Shown piece by piece: positions 27,052 through 36,320 of a stretch of 64,000 nt of DNA (positions are counted from its first letter, which is position 1; each line of letters begins with the position of its first letter). Location: assembly GCF_003385955.1 (NCBI RefSeq), contig NZ_QRDW01000001.1, forward strand, positions 434,001 to 498,000, given 5' to 3'. A model generated the notes under the pieces. That model ran no database searches, had not been told where the DNA came from, and saw nothing but the letters and a program-made list of their open reading frames with translations. The DNA is from Aestuariispira insulae. GTDB lineage: Bacteria; Pseudomonadota; Alphaproteobacteria; UBA8366; Aestuariispiraceae. Position numbers and translations under genes: made by a program.

Positions 27052-27102
27052 CCGGCAGCGATCAGGACCGTGCGGACAGTGAAAATTTGCACCGCCATTG
27101 GA

Positions 27103-27131
27103 TTGTTTCTGCCGCCCAAGCCTGTTATAGC
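27103..27131 (+). promoter_or_regulatory. Candidate promoter for the purine run
   Basis: TTGTTT (27103-27108) and TATAGC (27126-27131) are 17 bases apart, between the rne terminator and purC. Based on consensus and position only. Confidence 0.45.
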
Positions 27132-27199
27132 ACGCCTGAAATTTCCTGGAATGACGGCATAATGCCGTGACATCCAGCTTGCTCAGAGACAATCGCGGA

Positions 27200-27952
27200 A
27201 TGGCCAGACGCTCGAAAATATACGAAGGCAAGGCAAAAGATCTTTTTGCCGGGCCCGAGCCTGAAACCCTTATCCAGTATTTCAAGGATGATGCCGCCTG
27301 TCGCACGCCTGAAAAAACCGGCACCATCAACGGCAAGGGTGTTCTCAATAATCTGATTTCAGAACATCTGATGGGACTGCTGCACGAGATCGGCATCCCA
27401 ACCCATCTGATCCGCCGCATTAACATGCGCGAGCAGCTGGTGCGCCAGGTGGAGACCATTCCCGTTCGTGTGATTGTGCGCAACATTTCCGCAGGCTCCC
27501 TGGTGAGCCGGCTGGGCATTCCCGAAGGCACTTTGCTGCCGCGATCGATTGTTGAATATTGCTATAAATCCGAAGAGCTGGGCTGTCCGGTGATTTCGGA
27601 AGAGCATATCACCGCCTTTGGCTGGGCCAGTCCGCAGGATATTGACGATTTCCTGGCCATGGCGCTGCGCATCAATGACTATCTGGGTGGCCTGTTCCGC
27701 GGTATCGGCATCAAACTGGTGGATCTCAACCTGGAATTTGGCCGCATCTATGACGAGAACGGCGAGATGCGGATCGTTCTGATTGATGAAATCAGCCCCG
27801 ACAGCTGCCGTCTGTGGGATATCAAGGATGGCCGCAAACTGGATCTCGACCGGTTCCGTCAGGATCTGGGCGGCATGGAAGAGGCCTATCAGGAAGTCGC
27901 CCGCCGTCTCGGTGTTTTGCCTGAAGGCGGGGTAAAGGAATTATCGCTCTAG
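27200..27952 (+). CDS. purC: Phosphoribosylaminoimidazole-succinocarboxamide synthase
   Basis: Joins CAIR and aspartate with ATP to make SAICAR in purine synthesis. The 250-residue length is normal. The N-terminal [14 protein letters not shown], the [18 protein letters not shown] segment and [14 protein letters not shown] are SAICAR-synthetase signatures. I start at ATG 27200 ([10 protein letters not shown]), the usual family start; an ATG at 27167 is possible but adds 11 atypical residues. First gene of a purC-purS-purQ-purL run. Confidence 0.96.
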   Translation: MARRSKIYEGKAKDLFAGPEPETLIQYFKDDAACRTPEKTGTINGKGVLNNLISEHLMGLLHEIGIPTHLIRRINMREQLVRQVETIPVRVIVRNISAGSLVSRLGIPEGTLLPRSIVEYCYKSEELGCPVISEEHITAFGWASPQDIDDFLAMALRINDYLGGLFRGIGIKLVDLNLEFGRIYDENGEMRIVLIDEISPDSCRLWDIKDGRKLDLDRFRQDLGGMEEAYQEVARRLGVLPEGGVKELSL

Positions 27953-28006
27953 AAAAAGAGCTTTGTTGCAACAATTAAGTTCAAGACCGTAACCGGAGGA
28001 CAAGAC

Positions 28007-28249
28007 GTGAAAGCCAAGGTTTACATTACGCTGAAGAATGGTGTGCTCGACCCCCAGGGGAAAGCCATCGAACATGCGCTGGGCGCGCTGGACTTTGGCG
28101 GCGTCAATGAAGTGCGTCAGGGCAAAATGATCGAACTGGACATCGCTGAGTCCGACGAAGCGAAAGCCAAGAGCCAGATTGAGGCCATGTGCGAGAAACT
28201 TTTGGCCAATACGGTCATCGAAAACTACGCGATCGAACTGATCGGTTGA
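28007..28249 (+). CDS. purS: Phosphoribosylformylglycinamidine synthase subunit PurS
   Basis: An 80-residue small subunit that bridges PurQ and PurL in the three-part FGAM synthase and is needed for ammonia transfer. The start MKAKVYITLKNGVLDPQGKA is diagnostic. Translation begins at GTG 28007, 7 bases after a strong GGAGG. A terminator-like hairpin separates it from purQ. Confidence 0.95.
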   Translation: MKAKVYITLKNGVLDPQGKAIEHALGALDFGGVNEVRQGKMIELDIAESDEAKAKSQIEAMCEKLLANTVIENYAIELIG

Positions 28250-28256
28250 TGAATAT

Positions 28257-28278
28257 GCCCGCGCTTGCGGGCGTTTTT
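28257..28278 (+). terminator. Terminator-like hairpin between purS and purQ
   Basis: GCCCGC and GCGGGC form a 6-bp GC stem with a GCTT loop, followed after one G by five T. It has the form of an intrinsic terminator but lies inside the purine run, 8 bases after the purS stop. It may lower expression of purQ-purL relative to purC-purS. Confidence 0.7.
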
Positions 28279-28299
28279 CGTTTAAAGGACGGGTAAATT

Positions 28300-28989
28300 A
28301 TGAAATCCGCTGTCATTTTGTTTCCCGGCACCAACCGGGAAAATGATGCCATCGCCGCCCTGGAACAGGCCAGCGGCTCCAAACCACAACTGGTCTGGCA
28401 TGGCGAAACCGAACTGCCGAAGGTCGATCTGATCATGATCCCTGGCGGTTTCTCCTATGGTGATTATCTGCGCTCCGGCGCAATGGCCGGCAAGTCCCCG
28501 GTCATGCGTGCGGTTGCCGACCAGGCCAAAGCCGGTGTTTCCATCATCGGGGTCTGCAATGGCTTCCAGATCCTGACCGAAACCCATCTCCTGCCGGGTG
28601 CTTTGATGCGCAACGCACATCTCAAATTCATCTGCAAACGCGCGGCCCTGAAAATTGAGAATGCGGAAACCCGCTTCACGTCGAAATACGACGCAGGCCA
28701 GGTGGTGAAATATCCGGTCGCCCATCATGACGGCAACTATTTTGCCGACAGCGAGACCCTGGACCGCCTGGAAGGCGAAGGCCGCGTGGCGCTCCGCTAT
28801 TGCGACGATGACGGTGTGGTAGCGCCTGAGACCAACCTCAATGGGTCCCAACGCAATATCGCGGGTATCCTGAATGAAAAAGGCAACGTGCTGGGCATGA
28901 TGCCGCATCCCGAAAATGCCATCGATCCGCTGCATGGCGGCATTGACGGCCGTGGTCTGTTCTCCAGCATGGTAGAGGCGCTGTCATGA
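28300..28989 (+). CDS. purQ: Phosphoribosylformylglycinamidine synthase subunit PurQ (glutaminase)
   Basis: Class I glutamine amidotransferase subunit (229 residues) that supplies ammonia to PurL. The nucleophilic Cys is in GVCNGFQ, and the His of the triad is in the VAHHDGNYF or MPHPENA segments. [14 protein letters not shown] is a PurQ signature. AAAGGA upstream of ATG 28300. The stop overlaps the purL start (ATGA). Confidence 0.96.
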   Translation: MKSAVILFPGTNRENDAIAALEQASGSKPQLVWHGETELPKVDLIMIPGGFSYGDYLRSGAMAGKSPVMRAVADQAKAGVSIIGVCNGFQILTETHLLPGALMRNAHLKFICKRAALKIENAETRFTSKYDAGQVVKYPVAHHDGNYFADSETLDRLEGEGRVALRYCDDDGVVAPETNLNGSQRNIAGILNEKGNVLGMMPHPENAIDPLHGGIDGRGLFSSMVEALS

Positions 28990-31196
28990 GCAACGATTTC
29001 AACGCAATCGAGATCACTCCGGAACTGATCGCCGAACATGGCATCACCGAGGAAGAGCGCGAAGTGCTCATGAATATCATGGGCCGCATGCCGACCTATA
29101 CGGAGTTGGGTATCTTCTCCGTCATGTGGTCCGAGCACTGTTCTTATAAGTCCAGCCGTTTTTGGCTGAAAACCCTGCCGACCGAAGGCCCCCAGGTCAT
29201 TTGCGGCCCCGGCGAGAATGCCGGCGTGGTTGATATTGGTGACGGTCAGGCCGCCATCTTCAAAATGGAAAGCCATAACCACCCCAGCTATATCGAACCC
29301 TATCAGGGCGCGGCCACTGGTGTTGGCGGTATCATGCGCGATGTCTTTACCATGGGCGCGCGCCCCATCGCCAACCTGAACGCGCTGCGCTTTGGGTCGC
29401 CCGATCATCCCAAAACCCGCCATCTGGTAAGTGGCGTTGTTGCGGGTATCGGTGGCTATGGCAACTGCATGGGTGTGCCGACCGTTGGCGGTGAAACCAC
29501 TTTCCACCCCAGCTATAACGGCAATATCCTGGTCAATGCCATGACCATCGGCCTGGCCAATGCGGATAAGATTTTCTATTCCAAGGCCAGCGGTATCGGA
29601 AACCCTGTCGTCTATGTCGGTTCCAAAACCGGTCGCGACGGTATCCATGGCGCGACCATGGCATCCGCTGAGTTTGACGATAATTCCGATGAGAAGCGCC
29701 CAACCGTCCAGGTTGGCGACCCGTTTGCGGAGAAATTGCTGCTGGAAGCCTGCCTGGAACTGATGGCCGGCGATTCGATCATCTCGATCCAGGATATGGG
29801 GGCCGCGGGCCTCACCTCCTCCTCCGTTGAAATGGCGGATAAGGGCGAGGTTGGCATCGAGCTGTGGCTGGACAAAGTGCCTATGCGCGAAGAGGGCATG
29901 ACCCCTTACGAGCTGATGCTGTCCGAGTCCCAGGAACGCATGTTGATGGTCCTAAAACCGGGCCGCGAGGAAGAAGCACGCAAGATCTTCGAAAAATGGG
30001 AGCTGGATTTTGCGGTGATCGGCACCGTCACCGACACCCGTCATCTGGTCCTCAAATGGGACGGCGAAGTGGTCGGTGACATTCCGGTACCCCCACTGGT
30101 GGATGCCAGCCCGATGTATGAGCGCCCCTGGGAACCGACCCCGAAAGCGGTTGAGATCGACGCTGCTTCCGTTGCAGCGCCATCCAGCCTTACCGGCGCC
30201 CTAAAACAGATGATCGGCTCGCCCAACATGGCGTCCAAACGCTGGATCTGGGAACAATATGACCATCTGGTCATGGGGGAAACCATCCAGAGCCCCGGCG
30301 GAGACGCCGCCGTTGTCCGAATTCCGGGCAAGACCAAGGGGATTGCCACTTCCTCAGACTGCAACCCGGTCTATGTGAAGGCAGATCCGATCGAGGGCGG
30401 CAAACAGGCAGTGGCCGAATGCTGGCGCAACATCACCGCCACCGGTGCCAAGCCGCTGGCGATCACCAACAACATGAATTTCGGCAACCCGGAACGCCCC
30501 AACATCATGGGTCAGTTTGTCGGCGCTATCAAAGGCATGAGCGAAGCCTGTATCGCGCTTGATTTCCCGGTCGTGTCCGGCAACGTGTCCCTCTATAACG
30601 AGACCAAAGGCGAAGGCATCCTGCCGACCCCGGTGATCGGTGGGATCGGTGTCATTGCCGATGTGGCGAAATCCATGAATATGGCCCTGAAAAACGCGGA
30701 TGAGGAACTGGTCCTGATCGGCGAGACCAAAGGCCATATGGGTTCAACCCTCTATCTGCGTGAGATTGAGGGCCGCGAGGAAGGCACCCCGCCTGTGGTT
30801 GATCTGGCCGTGGAACGCCGTAATGGCGATTTCATCCGCGACCTGATCGATGCCGGACTGGTTTCCGCCTGTCATGACCTTTCTGACGGCGGCCTTGCCT
30901 GTGCCGTGACCGATATGGCCATGGCCGGAAAACTGGGCGCGACCTTGTCGCTAACCGACAGCGGCCTTGGCAACCATGTGGCATTGTTTGCTGAGGATCA
31001 GGGACGCTATTTGCTGAGCACGGCGAATGCCGATAAGATCCTGGAAAAAGCAGCCGCCAGTGGTGTTCCGGCCACAATTGTCGGCAAGACCGGTGGTGAT
31101 GCCTTGACGCTGGGCGATGGCGACGCCATATCCCTGGCGGAGCTGGTGGACGCCCATGAGGGCTGGCTGCCCAACTATATGGCGCAGGAAGCGTAA
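28986..31196 (+). CDS. purL: Phosphoribosylformylglycinamidine synthase subunit PurL
   Basis: ATP-dependent synthetase subunit (736 residues, the small PurL type that needs PurS and PurQ) converting FGAR to FGAM. Signatures include [47 protein letters not shown], and the second-half [13 protein letters not shown] and [16 protein letters not shown]. The overlap with purQ keeps the two subunits in balance. It is followed closely by bolA. Confidence 0.97.
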   Translation: MSNDFNAIEITPELIAEHGITEEEREVLMNIMGRMPTYTELGIFSVMWSEHCSYKSSRFWLKTLPTEGPQVICGPGENAGVVDIGDGQAAIFKMESHNHPSYIEPYQGAATGVGGIMRDVFTMGARPIANLNALRFGSPDHPKTRHLVSGVVAGIGGYGNCMGVPTVGGETTFHPSYNGNILVNAMTIGLANADKIFYSKASGIGNPVVYVGSKTGRDGIHGATMASAEFDDNSDEKRPTVQVGDPFAEKLLLEACLELMAGDSIISIQDMGAAGLTSSSVEMADKGEVGIELWLDKVPMREEGMTPYELMLSESQERMLMVLKPGREEEARKIFEKWELDFAVIGTVTDTRHLVLKWDGEVVGDIPVPPLVDASPMYERPWEPTPKAVEIDAASVAAPSSLTGALKQMIGSPNMASKRWIWEQYDHLVMGETIQSPGGDAAVVRIPGKTKGIATSSDCNPVYVKADPIEGGKQAVAECWRNITATGAKPLAITNNMNFGNPERPNIMGQFVGAIKGMSEACIALDFPVVSGNVSLYNETKGEGILPTPVIGGIGVIADVAKSMNMALKNADEELVLIGETKGHMGSTLYLREIEGREEGTPPVVDLAVERRNGDFIRDLIDAGLVSACHDLSDGGLACAVTDMAMAGKLGATLSLTDSGLGNHVALFAEDQGRYLLSTANADKILEKAAASGVPATIVGKTGGDALTLGDGDAISLAELVDAHEGWLPNYMAQEA

Positions 31197-31211
31197 GGAG
31201 AGACAAAGACC

Positions 31212-31451
31212 ATGGCGATGAACCAGGCGGATATTGAACGCTTCATCAAGGAAGCCCTTCCCGATGCGGAGGTAAAAATTAATGACCTGCGTGGTGACGG
31301 GGATCATTATGCGGCTTATGTGAAATCGGCCGCATTCAAGGGCAAATCCCGCGTTCAGCAGCATCAGATGGTCTATCAGGCACTGCAGGGCCGTATGGGC
31401 AATGAGTTGCACGCCCTTGCCCTGCAAACCGCTGTTTTGGAAGACGCATAA
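31212..31451 (+). CDS. BolA-family protein
   Basis: A 79-residue BolA-fold protein. The segment [20 protein letters not shown] and the conserved His in [11 protein letters not shown] match the family. BolA proteins bind a [2Fe-2S] cluster jointly with CGFS monothiol glutaredoxins and help deliver Fe-S clusters or sense iron. The partner glutaredoxin is the next gene, 56 bases on. AAGGAGAG precedes the ATG. Short BolA of the YrbA/IbaG type is most likely. Confidence 0.93.
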   Translation: MAMNQADIERFIKEALPDAEVKINDLRGDGDHYAAYVKSAAFKGKSRVQQHQMVYQALQGRMGNELHALALQTAVLEDA

Positions 31452-31507
31452 GCGAAATGACACATGAGTGCCCCTTACAGGGGCGCCAGAAATGAAGGTT
31501 AGAAGAG

Positions 31508-31846
31508 ATGAGTGACAATCCGGTATTTGAACGGATCAATCAGGAAATCGGCGGCAATGACGTGGTGCTGTTCATGAAAGGCACTCCCGTATTCCCGCAA
31601 TGCGGTTTCTCTGCGGCTGTTGTCCAGGTGCTCAATCACATGGGCGTTCCGTTCAAAGGCATCAACGTGCTGGAAGATATGGAAATCCGCGAAGGCATCA
31701 AGGAATTTTCCAATTGGCCGACCATTCCGCAGCTCTATATCAAATCCGAATTTGTCGGCGGCTGTGACATTGTCCGCGAGATGTTTGAGACAGGTGAACT
31801 GGCCCAGGCCTTCGCCGATAAGGGCATCGAGCTTCAGGACGCCTGA
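31508..31846 (+). CDS. grxD: Monothiol glutaredoxin, CGFS type
   Basis: A 112-residue Grx4-like protein that carries [2Fe-2S] clusters, alone as a dimer or with BolA. The active site PQCGFSA holds the single cysteine, and KGTPVFPQCGFS, NWPTIPQLYI and GGCDI are all family signatures for the cluster- and glutathione-binding surfaces. The purL-bolA-grxD order is conserved in alphaproteobacteria. A strong terminator follows. Confidence 0.96.
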   Translation: MSDNPVFERINQEIGGNDVVLFMKGTPVFPQCGFSAAVVQVLNHMGVPFKGINVLEDMEIREGIKEFSNWPTIPQLYIKSEFVGGCDIVREMFETGELAQAFADKGIELQDA

Positions 31847-31869
31847 CGCACAACCAAATCGATAAAGAA

Positions 31870-31897
31870 AAGCCGCTCTCCGGAGCGGCTTTTTTTT
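31870..31897 (+). terminator. Rho-independent terminator after grxD
   Basis: AAGCCGCTC pairs with GAGCGGCTT around a TCCG loop and runs into eight T. It closes the purine/BolA/glutaredoxin run. Confidence 0.95.
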
Positions 31898-31948
31898 GTT
31901 TGTAACTGCTTAGACACGAAATGATTTCTTAACCGAATTCCAACTATC

Positions 31949-32704
31949 ATGGCCGACATGCGACTGATTAAAGAAACAATGGTCTGCCTGACATTTATTT
32001 GCCTGCTGTTCGGGCCCGGCAAGCCGTATGCAGACGCAATTGAGATTCATACAACCCACTACCCGCCTTTTGAGATTGAAAATGCCACTGATGGCCGGCC
32101 GGGTTTTGATGTCGAGGTCGTTGCTGAAGCCTTCCGGCGCATGCAGATTAAAACCGACATTCGCTACACTCCCTGGAAACGGGTCGTGGTATTGGCAGAG
32201 GCAGGATCTATTCCCGCTTTCTTCTCCTGCACCTATTCGATTGGCAGAGCACATTTTTCTGTTCTATCAATCCCGATCAGCCAGCTGACACCTGTCATAG
32301 CCCTGCGCAAGGACCAACCGGGCGGCCCCTTTAACACGCTCGATAGCATCCGGGAACTGCGGGTGGTCGGGCTGCGCGGCTACAGCTATGAGCAGGAATT
32401 GACCAATCTGGGGATCCCTCATTCGGTCCTAACGGCCGATGACCAGGCCCTGAAACATCTCACCATCGACCGGGCTGACGCTTTTTACACCGCCCTTGAA
32501 AATGCCGCTTACCTGGCCAAGCAGCTAGGCCTTTCGGATCAACTGCGCTACGACCGGCTGGAGGACAGGGAACAAACCCTGTTCCATTTATGCTTCAGCA
32601 ATCGCTGGCCCGGTTATGAACGGCTGTTGGCTGGGTTCAACAGCAGCCTGAAAGGCATGCTGAAGGATGGCACCGTGCAAACAATCCACGACCGCTACCG
32701 TTAG
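31949..32704 (+). CDS. Periplasmic solute-binding protein (family 3 type), orphan
   Basis: A 251-residue exported protein with a hydrophobic signal (MVCLTFICLLFGPGKPYADA) and the fold of family-3 amino-acid-like binding proteins: THYPPFEIENATDGRPGFDVEVVAEAF at the start and FNSSLKGMLKDGTVQTIHDRYR at the end. Relatives bind polar amino acids or act as sensor-like single-domain proteins. No permease or ATPase gene is beside it. The ligand is unknown. The gene converges on nadC and the stop codons overlap by 3 bases. Confidence 0.82.
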   Translation: MADMRLIKETMVCLTFICLLFGPGKPYADAIEIHTTHYPPFEIENATDGRPGFDVEVVAEAFRRMQIKTDIRYTPWKRVVVLAEAGSIPAFFSCTYSIGRAHFSVLSIPISQLTPVIALRKDQPGGPFNTLDSIRELRVVGLRGYSYEQELTNLGIPHSVLTADDQALKHLTIDRADAFYTALENAAYLAKQLGLSDQLRYDRLEDREQTLFHLCFSNRWPGYERLLAGFNSSLKGMLKDGTVQTIHDRYR

Positions 32705-33540
32705 AAATCCAGCCCCAGGTCAAAGTTTGGCGCACTATGCGTCAATCGCCCAACCGAGATCAGATCCACACCGGTCTCCGCAATCGAAGCCACCCGGTCC
32801 AGGGACACAGAACCGGAAGCCTCAACCTTCGCACGCCCGGCAATGATCGCAATGCCTTCGCGCAAGTCATCATTACCCATATTGTCCAGCATGATGATGT
32901 CGGGATGATGGGCCAAAGCCTCCTCCAAGTCCGCAAGGCGATCAATCTCTACCTCAATCTTGACCATATGACCGATCTGTTCGCGGGCCCGGTCGATGGC
33001 CGCACCGATGCCGCCACAGGCCGCGATATGATTGTCCTTGATCATCACCGCGTCATAGAGGCCGAACCGATGGTTCATCCCCCCGCCGCATTTAACCGCA
33101 AATTTCTCCAGCGCCCGTAAACCCGGGGTGGTTTTGCGCGTGCAGCAGATTTTGGCCGTCGTATGGGCGACCTGTGCCACATAGTCTGCGGTGAGAGTGG
33201 CAATGCCCGACAACCGTCCGGAAAAATTCAACGCGACCCGCTCCGCCGTCAGGATCGATCGCGCACTGCCGCGGATTTCCATCAGGCAATCCTTGGGCGC
33301 AATCCGGTCACCATCTTTTTTAAAGAGTGCGATATCCAGCCCTCTATCGACAAAAGCAAAACAATCCGCCGCCAGCGCGACGCCACAGGCGACCCCCTCA
33401 GCCCTGGCATTCAAACGTGCGGTCACCACTGCATCAGCCGGAATGGTCGCCAGGGTCGTAATATCCCCGGCATCGCCCAGATCTTCGCGATAAGCCCGCT
33501 CGATCAGGTCTCTGGCCAAGATCTCATTCATCTCATACAT
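32701..33540 (-). CDS. nadC: Nicotinate-nucleotide pyrophosphorylase (carboxylating)
   Basis: Quinolinate phosphoribosyltransferase, third step of de novo NAD synthesis: quinolinate plus PRPP gives nicotinate mononucleotide and CO2. The 279-residue protein shows YREDLGDAGDITT, the ERVALNFSGRLSGIAT segment, TRKTTPGLRALEKFAVKCGG and VEIDRLADLEEAL. I start at ATG 33540, which has AAGGA 8 bases upstream and overlaps the end of nadB by 8 bases; ATG 33531 is an alternative. Last gene of nadA-nadB-nadC. Confidence 0.96.
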   Translation of the reverse strand: MYEMNEILARDLIERAYREDLGDAGDITTLATIPADAVVTARLNARAEGVACGVALAADCFAFVDRGLDIALFKKDGDRIAPKDCLMEIRGSARSILTAERVALNFSGRLSGIATLTADYVAQVAHTTAKICCTRKTTPGLRALEKFAVKCGGGMNHRFGLYDAVMIKDNHIAACGGIGAAIDRAREQIGHMVKIEVEIDRLADLEEALAHHPDIIMLDNMGNDDLREGIAIIAGRAKVEASGSVSLDRVASIAETGVDLISVGRLTHSAPNFDLGLDF

Positions 33541-35104
33541 GGGAAACATCCTTGGATTCATAAGCGGTATCATCCTCTGCGAGGCCAGGAATGGTTTGCC
33601 TGTTCAAATAGCAGCGATGGTTAAACCGGCCCAAAGTCAGCGGATATTCACTGCGGAAATGACCGCCTCTGCTTTCCTGCCGGCCAATCGCGCCCGTCAC
33701 CACGGCAAGAGCCGCCGCGCGGAGATTCCTCTCTGAAGCTTCATCAGGTCGCCAGTCGACCAGTTGTGCATGCAGCGCCTGCATACCCTCTTCCTCACGC
33801 ACCACGCCAACCCCATCATACATTGCCTGGCGCAGCCAGGCCGGAACGGAAACGGTGATTGCCCCCTCACTCGCCACCCGATCAATCAGGCTCTGTGGCA
33901 GCATTGAACGCGGCTTCATGCCCAACGCCTTTACATCCGCCGCAACAAGCGGCGCAAAGACCAAGGCCTCCAAAAGGGAATTGCTGGCCAGCCGATTTGC
34001 CCCGTGAAGCCCCGTGGAGGCCACTTCACCGCAGGCCCAAAGCCCGGTCTGGGAAGACCGGCCCCGACGATCAGTGGCAATTCCGCCCATATGATAATGG
34101 GCTGCTGGAGCCACCGGTATGGGCGCTGTCACTGGATCAAGGCCATTTTCCAGACATAACCGATGGACGGTTGGGAAATGATCGGGGAATACGTCCCCGA
34201 CACTGGCTCTGGCATCCAGCCAGGCCCCCCCCTCTTTCACCGCCCGGTATACCGCGCGGGCCACCACATCACGCGGCGCCAGTTCGGCATCCGCATGGAT
34301 TTGTTTCATGAAACGCTGTCCCCGGTGATCCAGCAGGACTGCGCCTTCACCGCGCAGGGTTTCTGTAGCCAGGGGATTGGGTGATTTGCCGGGGATATCG
34401 ATCGCGGTCGGATGAAATTGGACAAATTCCATATCCACCAGTTCGGCCCCGGCCCGGAGCGCCAGCCCCAAGCCAAGACCACAAACCCCATCAGGATTTG
34501 TGGTCCGGCTGAACAACTGACCAAGCCCGCCCGTCGCCAGGATAACAGCCTCCGATTTCAGGCGGATTTTCCCGGTCCTGCTGGCCAGTTCCACCCCACA
34601 GACATGCCCCTGCTCCAAAATCAGCACCTCTGCAACAGCCGGGCTCAGAATCTGGATATGATCTGCCTTATGAACCTGCGCCCACAGGGTTTTGGTCAGC
34701 GCCGCCCCGGTGCCGTCACCATGGGCATGCACCACACGGTTCACCTGATGGGCAGCTTCCCGACCACATAGGATTGTCCCATCCTGTCCCCGGTCAAACG
34801 GCATGCCGAACCGCTCTAGCAAGGCGATGCGCAAAGCCCCCTCGCCAGTCACCAGATCGACCGTTTCCGGATCACACAGACCGGAAGACGCGCTCAGGGT
34901 ATCGGCTGCGTGCAATGCCGCATCATCCTCCGGCGCGACCGCCGCTGCAATCCCACCTTGCGCCAGGTCACTGGAGCCTTTTGCCCCGGTTCCGACAAGG
35001 ACAACCGGCATCGGCGCCAGGGACAAAGCCGTGAGCAGACCCGCCGCTCCGGTGCCGATCACCACTGGCCCGCATTGATATTCATTGATCCGGGCAAGCT
35101 TCAT
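33533..35104 (-). CDS. nadB: L-aspartate oxidase
   Basis: FAD enzyme (523 residues) oxidising aspartate to iminoaspartate, the first step of NAD synthesis. The FAD-binding GTGAAGLLTAL, the GSSDLAQGGIAAA motif, ATGGLGQLFSRTTNP and EFVQFHPTA identify it. Start ATG 35104 has GGGAGGG 6 bases upstream; the frame is open to 35185 but that would overlap nadA. It is 19 bases after nadA and overlaps nadC. Confidence 0.96.
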   Translation of the reverse strand: MKLARINEYQCGPVVIGTGAAGLLTALSLAPMPVVLVGTGAKGSSDLAQGGIAAAVAPEDDAALHAADTLSASSGLCDPETVDLVTGEGALRIALLERFGMPFDRGQDGTILCGREAAHQVNRVVHAHGDGTGAALTKTLWAQVHKADHIQILSPAVAEVLILEQGHVCGVELASRTGKIRLKSEAVILATGGLGQLFSRTTNPDGVCGLGLGLALRAGAELVDMEFVQFHPTAIDIPGKSPNPLATETLRGEGAVLLDHRGQRFMKQIHADAELAPRDVVARAVYRAVKEGGAWLDARASVGDVFPDHFPTVHRLCLENGLDPVTAPIPVAPAAHYHMGGIATDRRGRSSQTGLWACGEVASTGLHGANRLASNSLLEALVFAPLVAADVKALGMKPRSMLPQSLIDRVASEGAITVSVPAWLRQAMYDGVGVVREEEGMQALHAQLVDWRPDEASERNLRAAALAVVTGAIGRQESRGGHFRSEYPLTLGRFNHRCYLNRQTIPGLAEDDTAYESKDVSHV

Positions 35105-35123
35105 GGCCGGCCCTCCCTTTCGG

Positions 35124-36167
35124 TTATTTGACCGCCAGCATCCGGGTGATGGATGCCCGTGCTTTCTCCGCCACCTCAGGCGCAACGGTCACTTCATTGC
35201 TCAAATCCCGCAGGCAATGGATAATCTTGGATAGATTGATCTTCTTCATATGCGGACAGACGGTGCAGGGTTTGACGAATTCCACGTCCGGATGCTCTGC
35301 GGAGACATTGTCGCTCATGGAGCATTCAGTCACCATAAAGACCTTTTCCGGTTTCTTGGTCGCCACGAAATCCACCATCTGGGCGGTTGATCCGGCAAAA
35401 TCCGAAGCTTCGACCACTTCTGGGGTGCATTCCGGATGGGCTATCACCACCACCCCTTCATTCTGGTCCCGGAAATCCTGGATTTGTTCGGGCGTGAATA
35501 ATTCATGCACCTCACAGCGCCCATCCCAGGTGATCACTTCGACCCCGGTTTGCTTGGCGATATTCTGAGCCAGATATTTATCCGGTGCCATGATCACCCG
35601 GTCGACACCCAGACTTTCGATCACTTCCACCGCGTTACCGGATGTGCAGCAGATATCGGTTTCCGCCTTTACCTCAGCCGTGGTGTTTACATAGGTCACC
35701 ACCGGCACACCGGGATATTGCGCCTTCAGCGAGCGCAGCCCCTCAGCGGTGATTGATTCCGCCAGCGAACAGCCCGCGGTCGGGTCGGGGATCAATACCG
35801 TCTTCGCCGGGTTCAGGATTTTGGCGGTTTCCGCCATAAAATGAACACCGCACAACACAATCACATCCGCTTCCACCTCCAGCGCATCTTTCGCCAGTTT
35901 CAAGGAATCACCCACAATGTCGGCAACCCCATGGAAAATTTCCGGCGTCTGATAGTTATGGGCCAGAATGACGGCGTTTTTCTCTTTCTTGAGACGGTTG
36001 ATCTCATCGATCAGCGGGGCAAAATAGGTCCATTCCATTTCGGAGATCTGGCTTTTCAACTTCTGATAGACCGGTTGTGTCCGCGCGCGAACCTCCTCGG
36101 TCATGGGCAGAACAATATCCGCACCGGAAAATTCATTATTCTGAATAACTTGTTGTGCCTGAGCCAT
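35124..36167 (-). CDS. nadA: Quinolinate synthase
   Basis: [4Fe-4S] enzyme (347 residues) condensing iminoaspartate with dihydroxyacetone phosphate to quinolinate. Cluster cysteines can be placed in VLCGVHFMAETA, DICCTSGNAVEV and CTVCPHMKKI. AHNYQTPEIF and PDPTAGCSLA are family motifs. ATG 36167 with AAGGAG upstream is preferred; the longer frame to 36236 would run through the promoter and operator. First gene of the nad operon, probably repressed when NAD is plentiful through the palindrome at 36195-36213. Confidence 0.97.
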   Translation of the reverse strand: MAQAQQVIQNNEFSGADIVLPMTEEVRARTQPVYQKLKSQISEMEWTYFAPLIDEINRLKKEKNAVILAHNYQTPEIFHGVADIVGDSLKLAKDALEVEADVIVLCGVHFMAETAKILNPAKTVLIPDPTAGCSLAESITAEGLRSLKAQYPGVPVVTYVNTTAEVKAETDICCTSGNAVEVIESLGVDRVIMAPDKYLAQNIAKQTGVEVITWDGRCEVHELFTPEQIQDFRDQNEGVVVIAHPECTPEVVEASDFAGSTAQMVDFVATKKPEKVFMVTECSMSDNVSAEHPDVEFVKPCTVCPHMKKINLSKIIHCLRDLSNEVTVAPEVAEKARASITRMLAVK

Positions 36168-36194
36168 CAGAATACTCCTTCTTGAACCCATTTT

Positions 36195-36213
36195 AATACT
36201 CGTATGGAGTATT
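36195..36213. promoter_or_regulatory. Operator-like palindrome at the nadA promoter (NadQ/NrtR candidate site)
   Basis: AATACTC and GAGTATT are perfect 7-bp arms around GTATG. It overlaps the probable -10 box and lies 28 bases before nadA. A weaker related half site (ACGAGTAT) lies at 36236-36243. The regulator gene at 37485-38441 is the obvious partner. Confidence 0.7.
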
Positions 36214-36236
36214 ATTTGACGTATATATTCATACAA
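36209..36236 (-). promoter_or_regulatory. Candidate promoter of nadABC
   Basis: On the minus strand TTGTAT (36236-36231) and TAATAC (36214-36209) are 16 bases apart. The -10 box overlaps the palindrome, so bound regulator would block RNA polymerase. Confidence 0.5.
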
Positions 36237-36320
36237 CGAGTATAAATAAAGTCAAGAAAAAGCGCGATGTGAGGCGATGCGCCGCAAAGGGGTTGAGATC
36301 AATTGAAGGCTATTGAGAGA

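Noticed and set aside
36237-36320. Possible terminator after the oxygenase or nad region
   Set aside because: Only a 4-5 bp stem can be formed and the spacing is poor.
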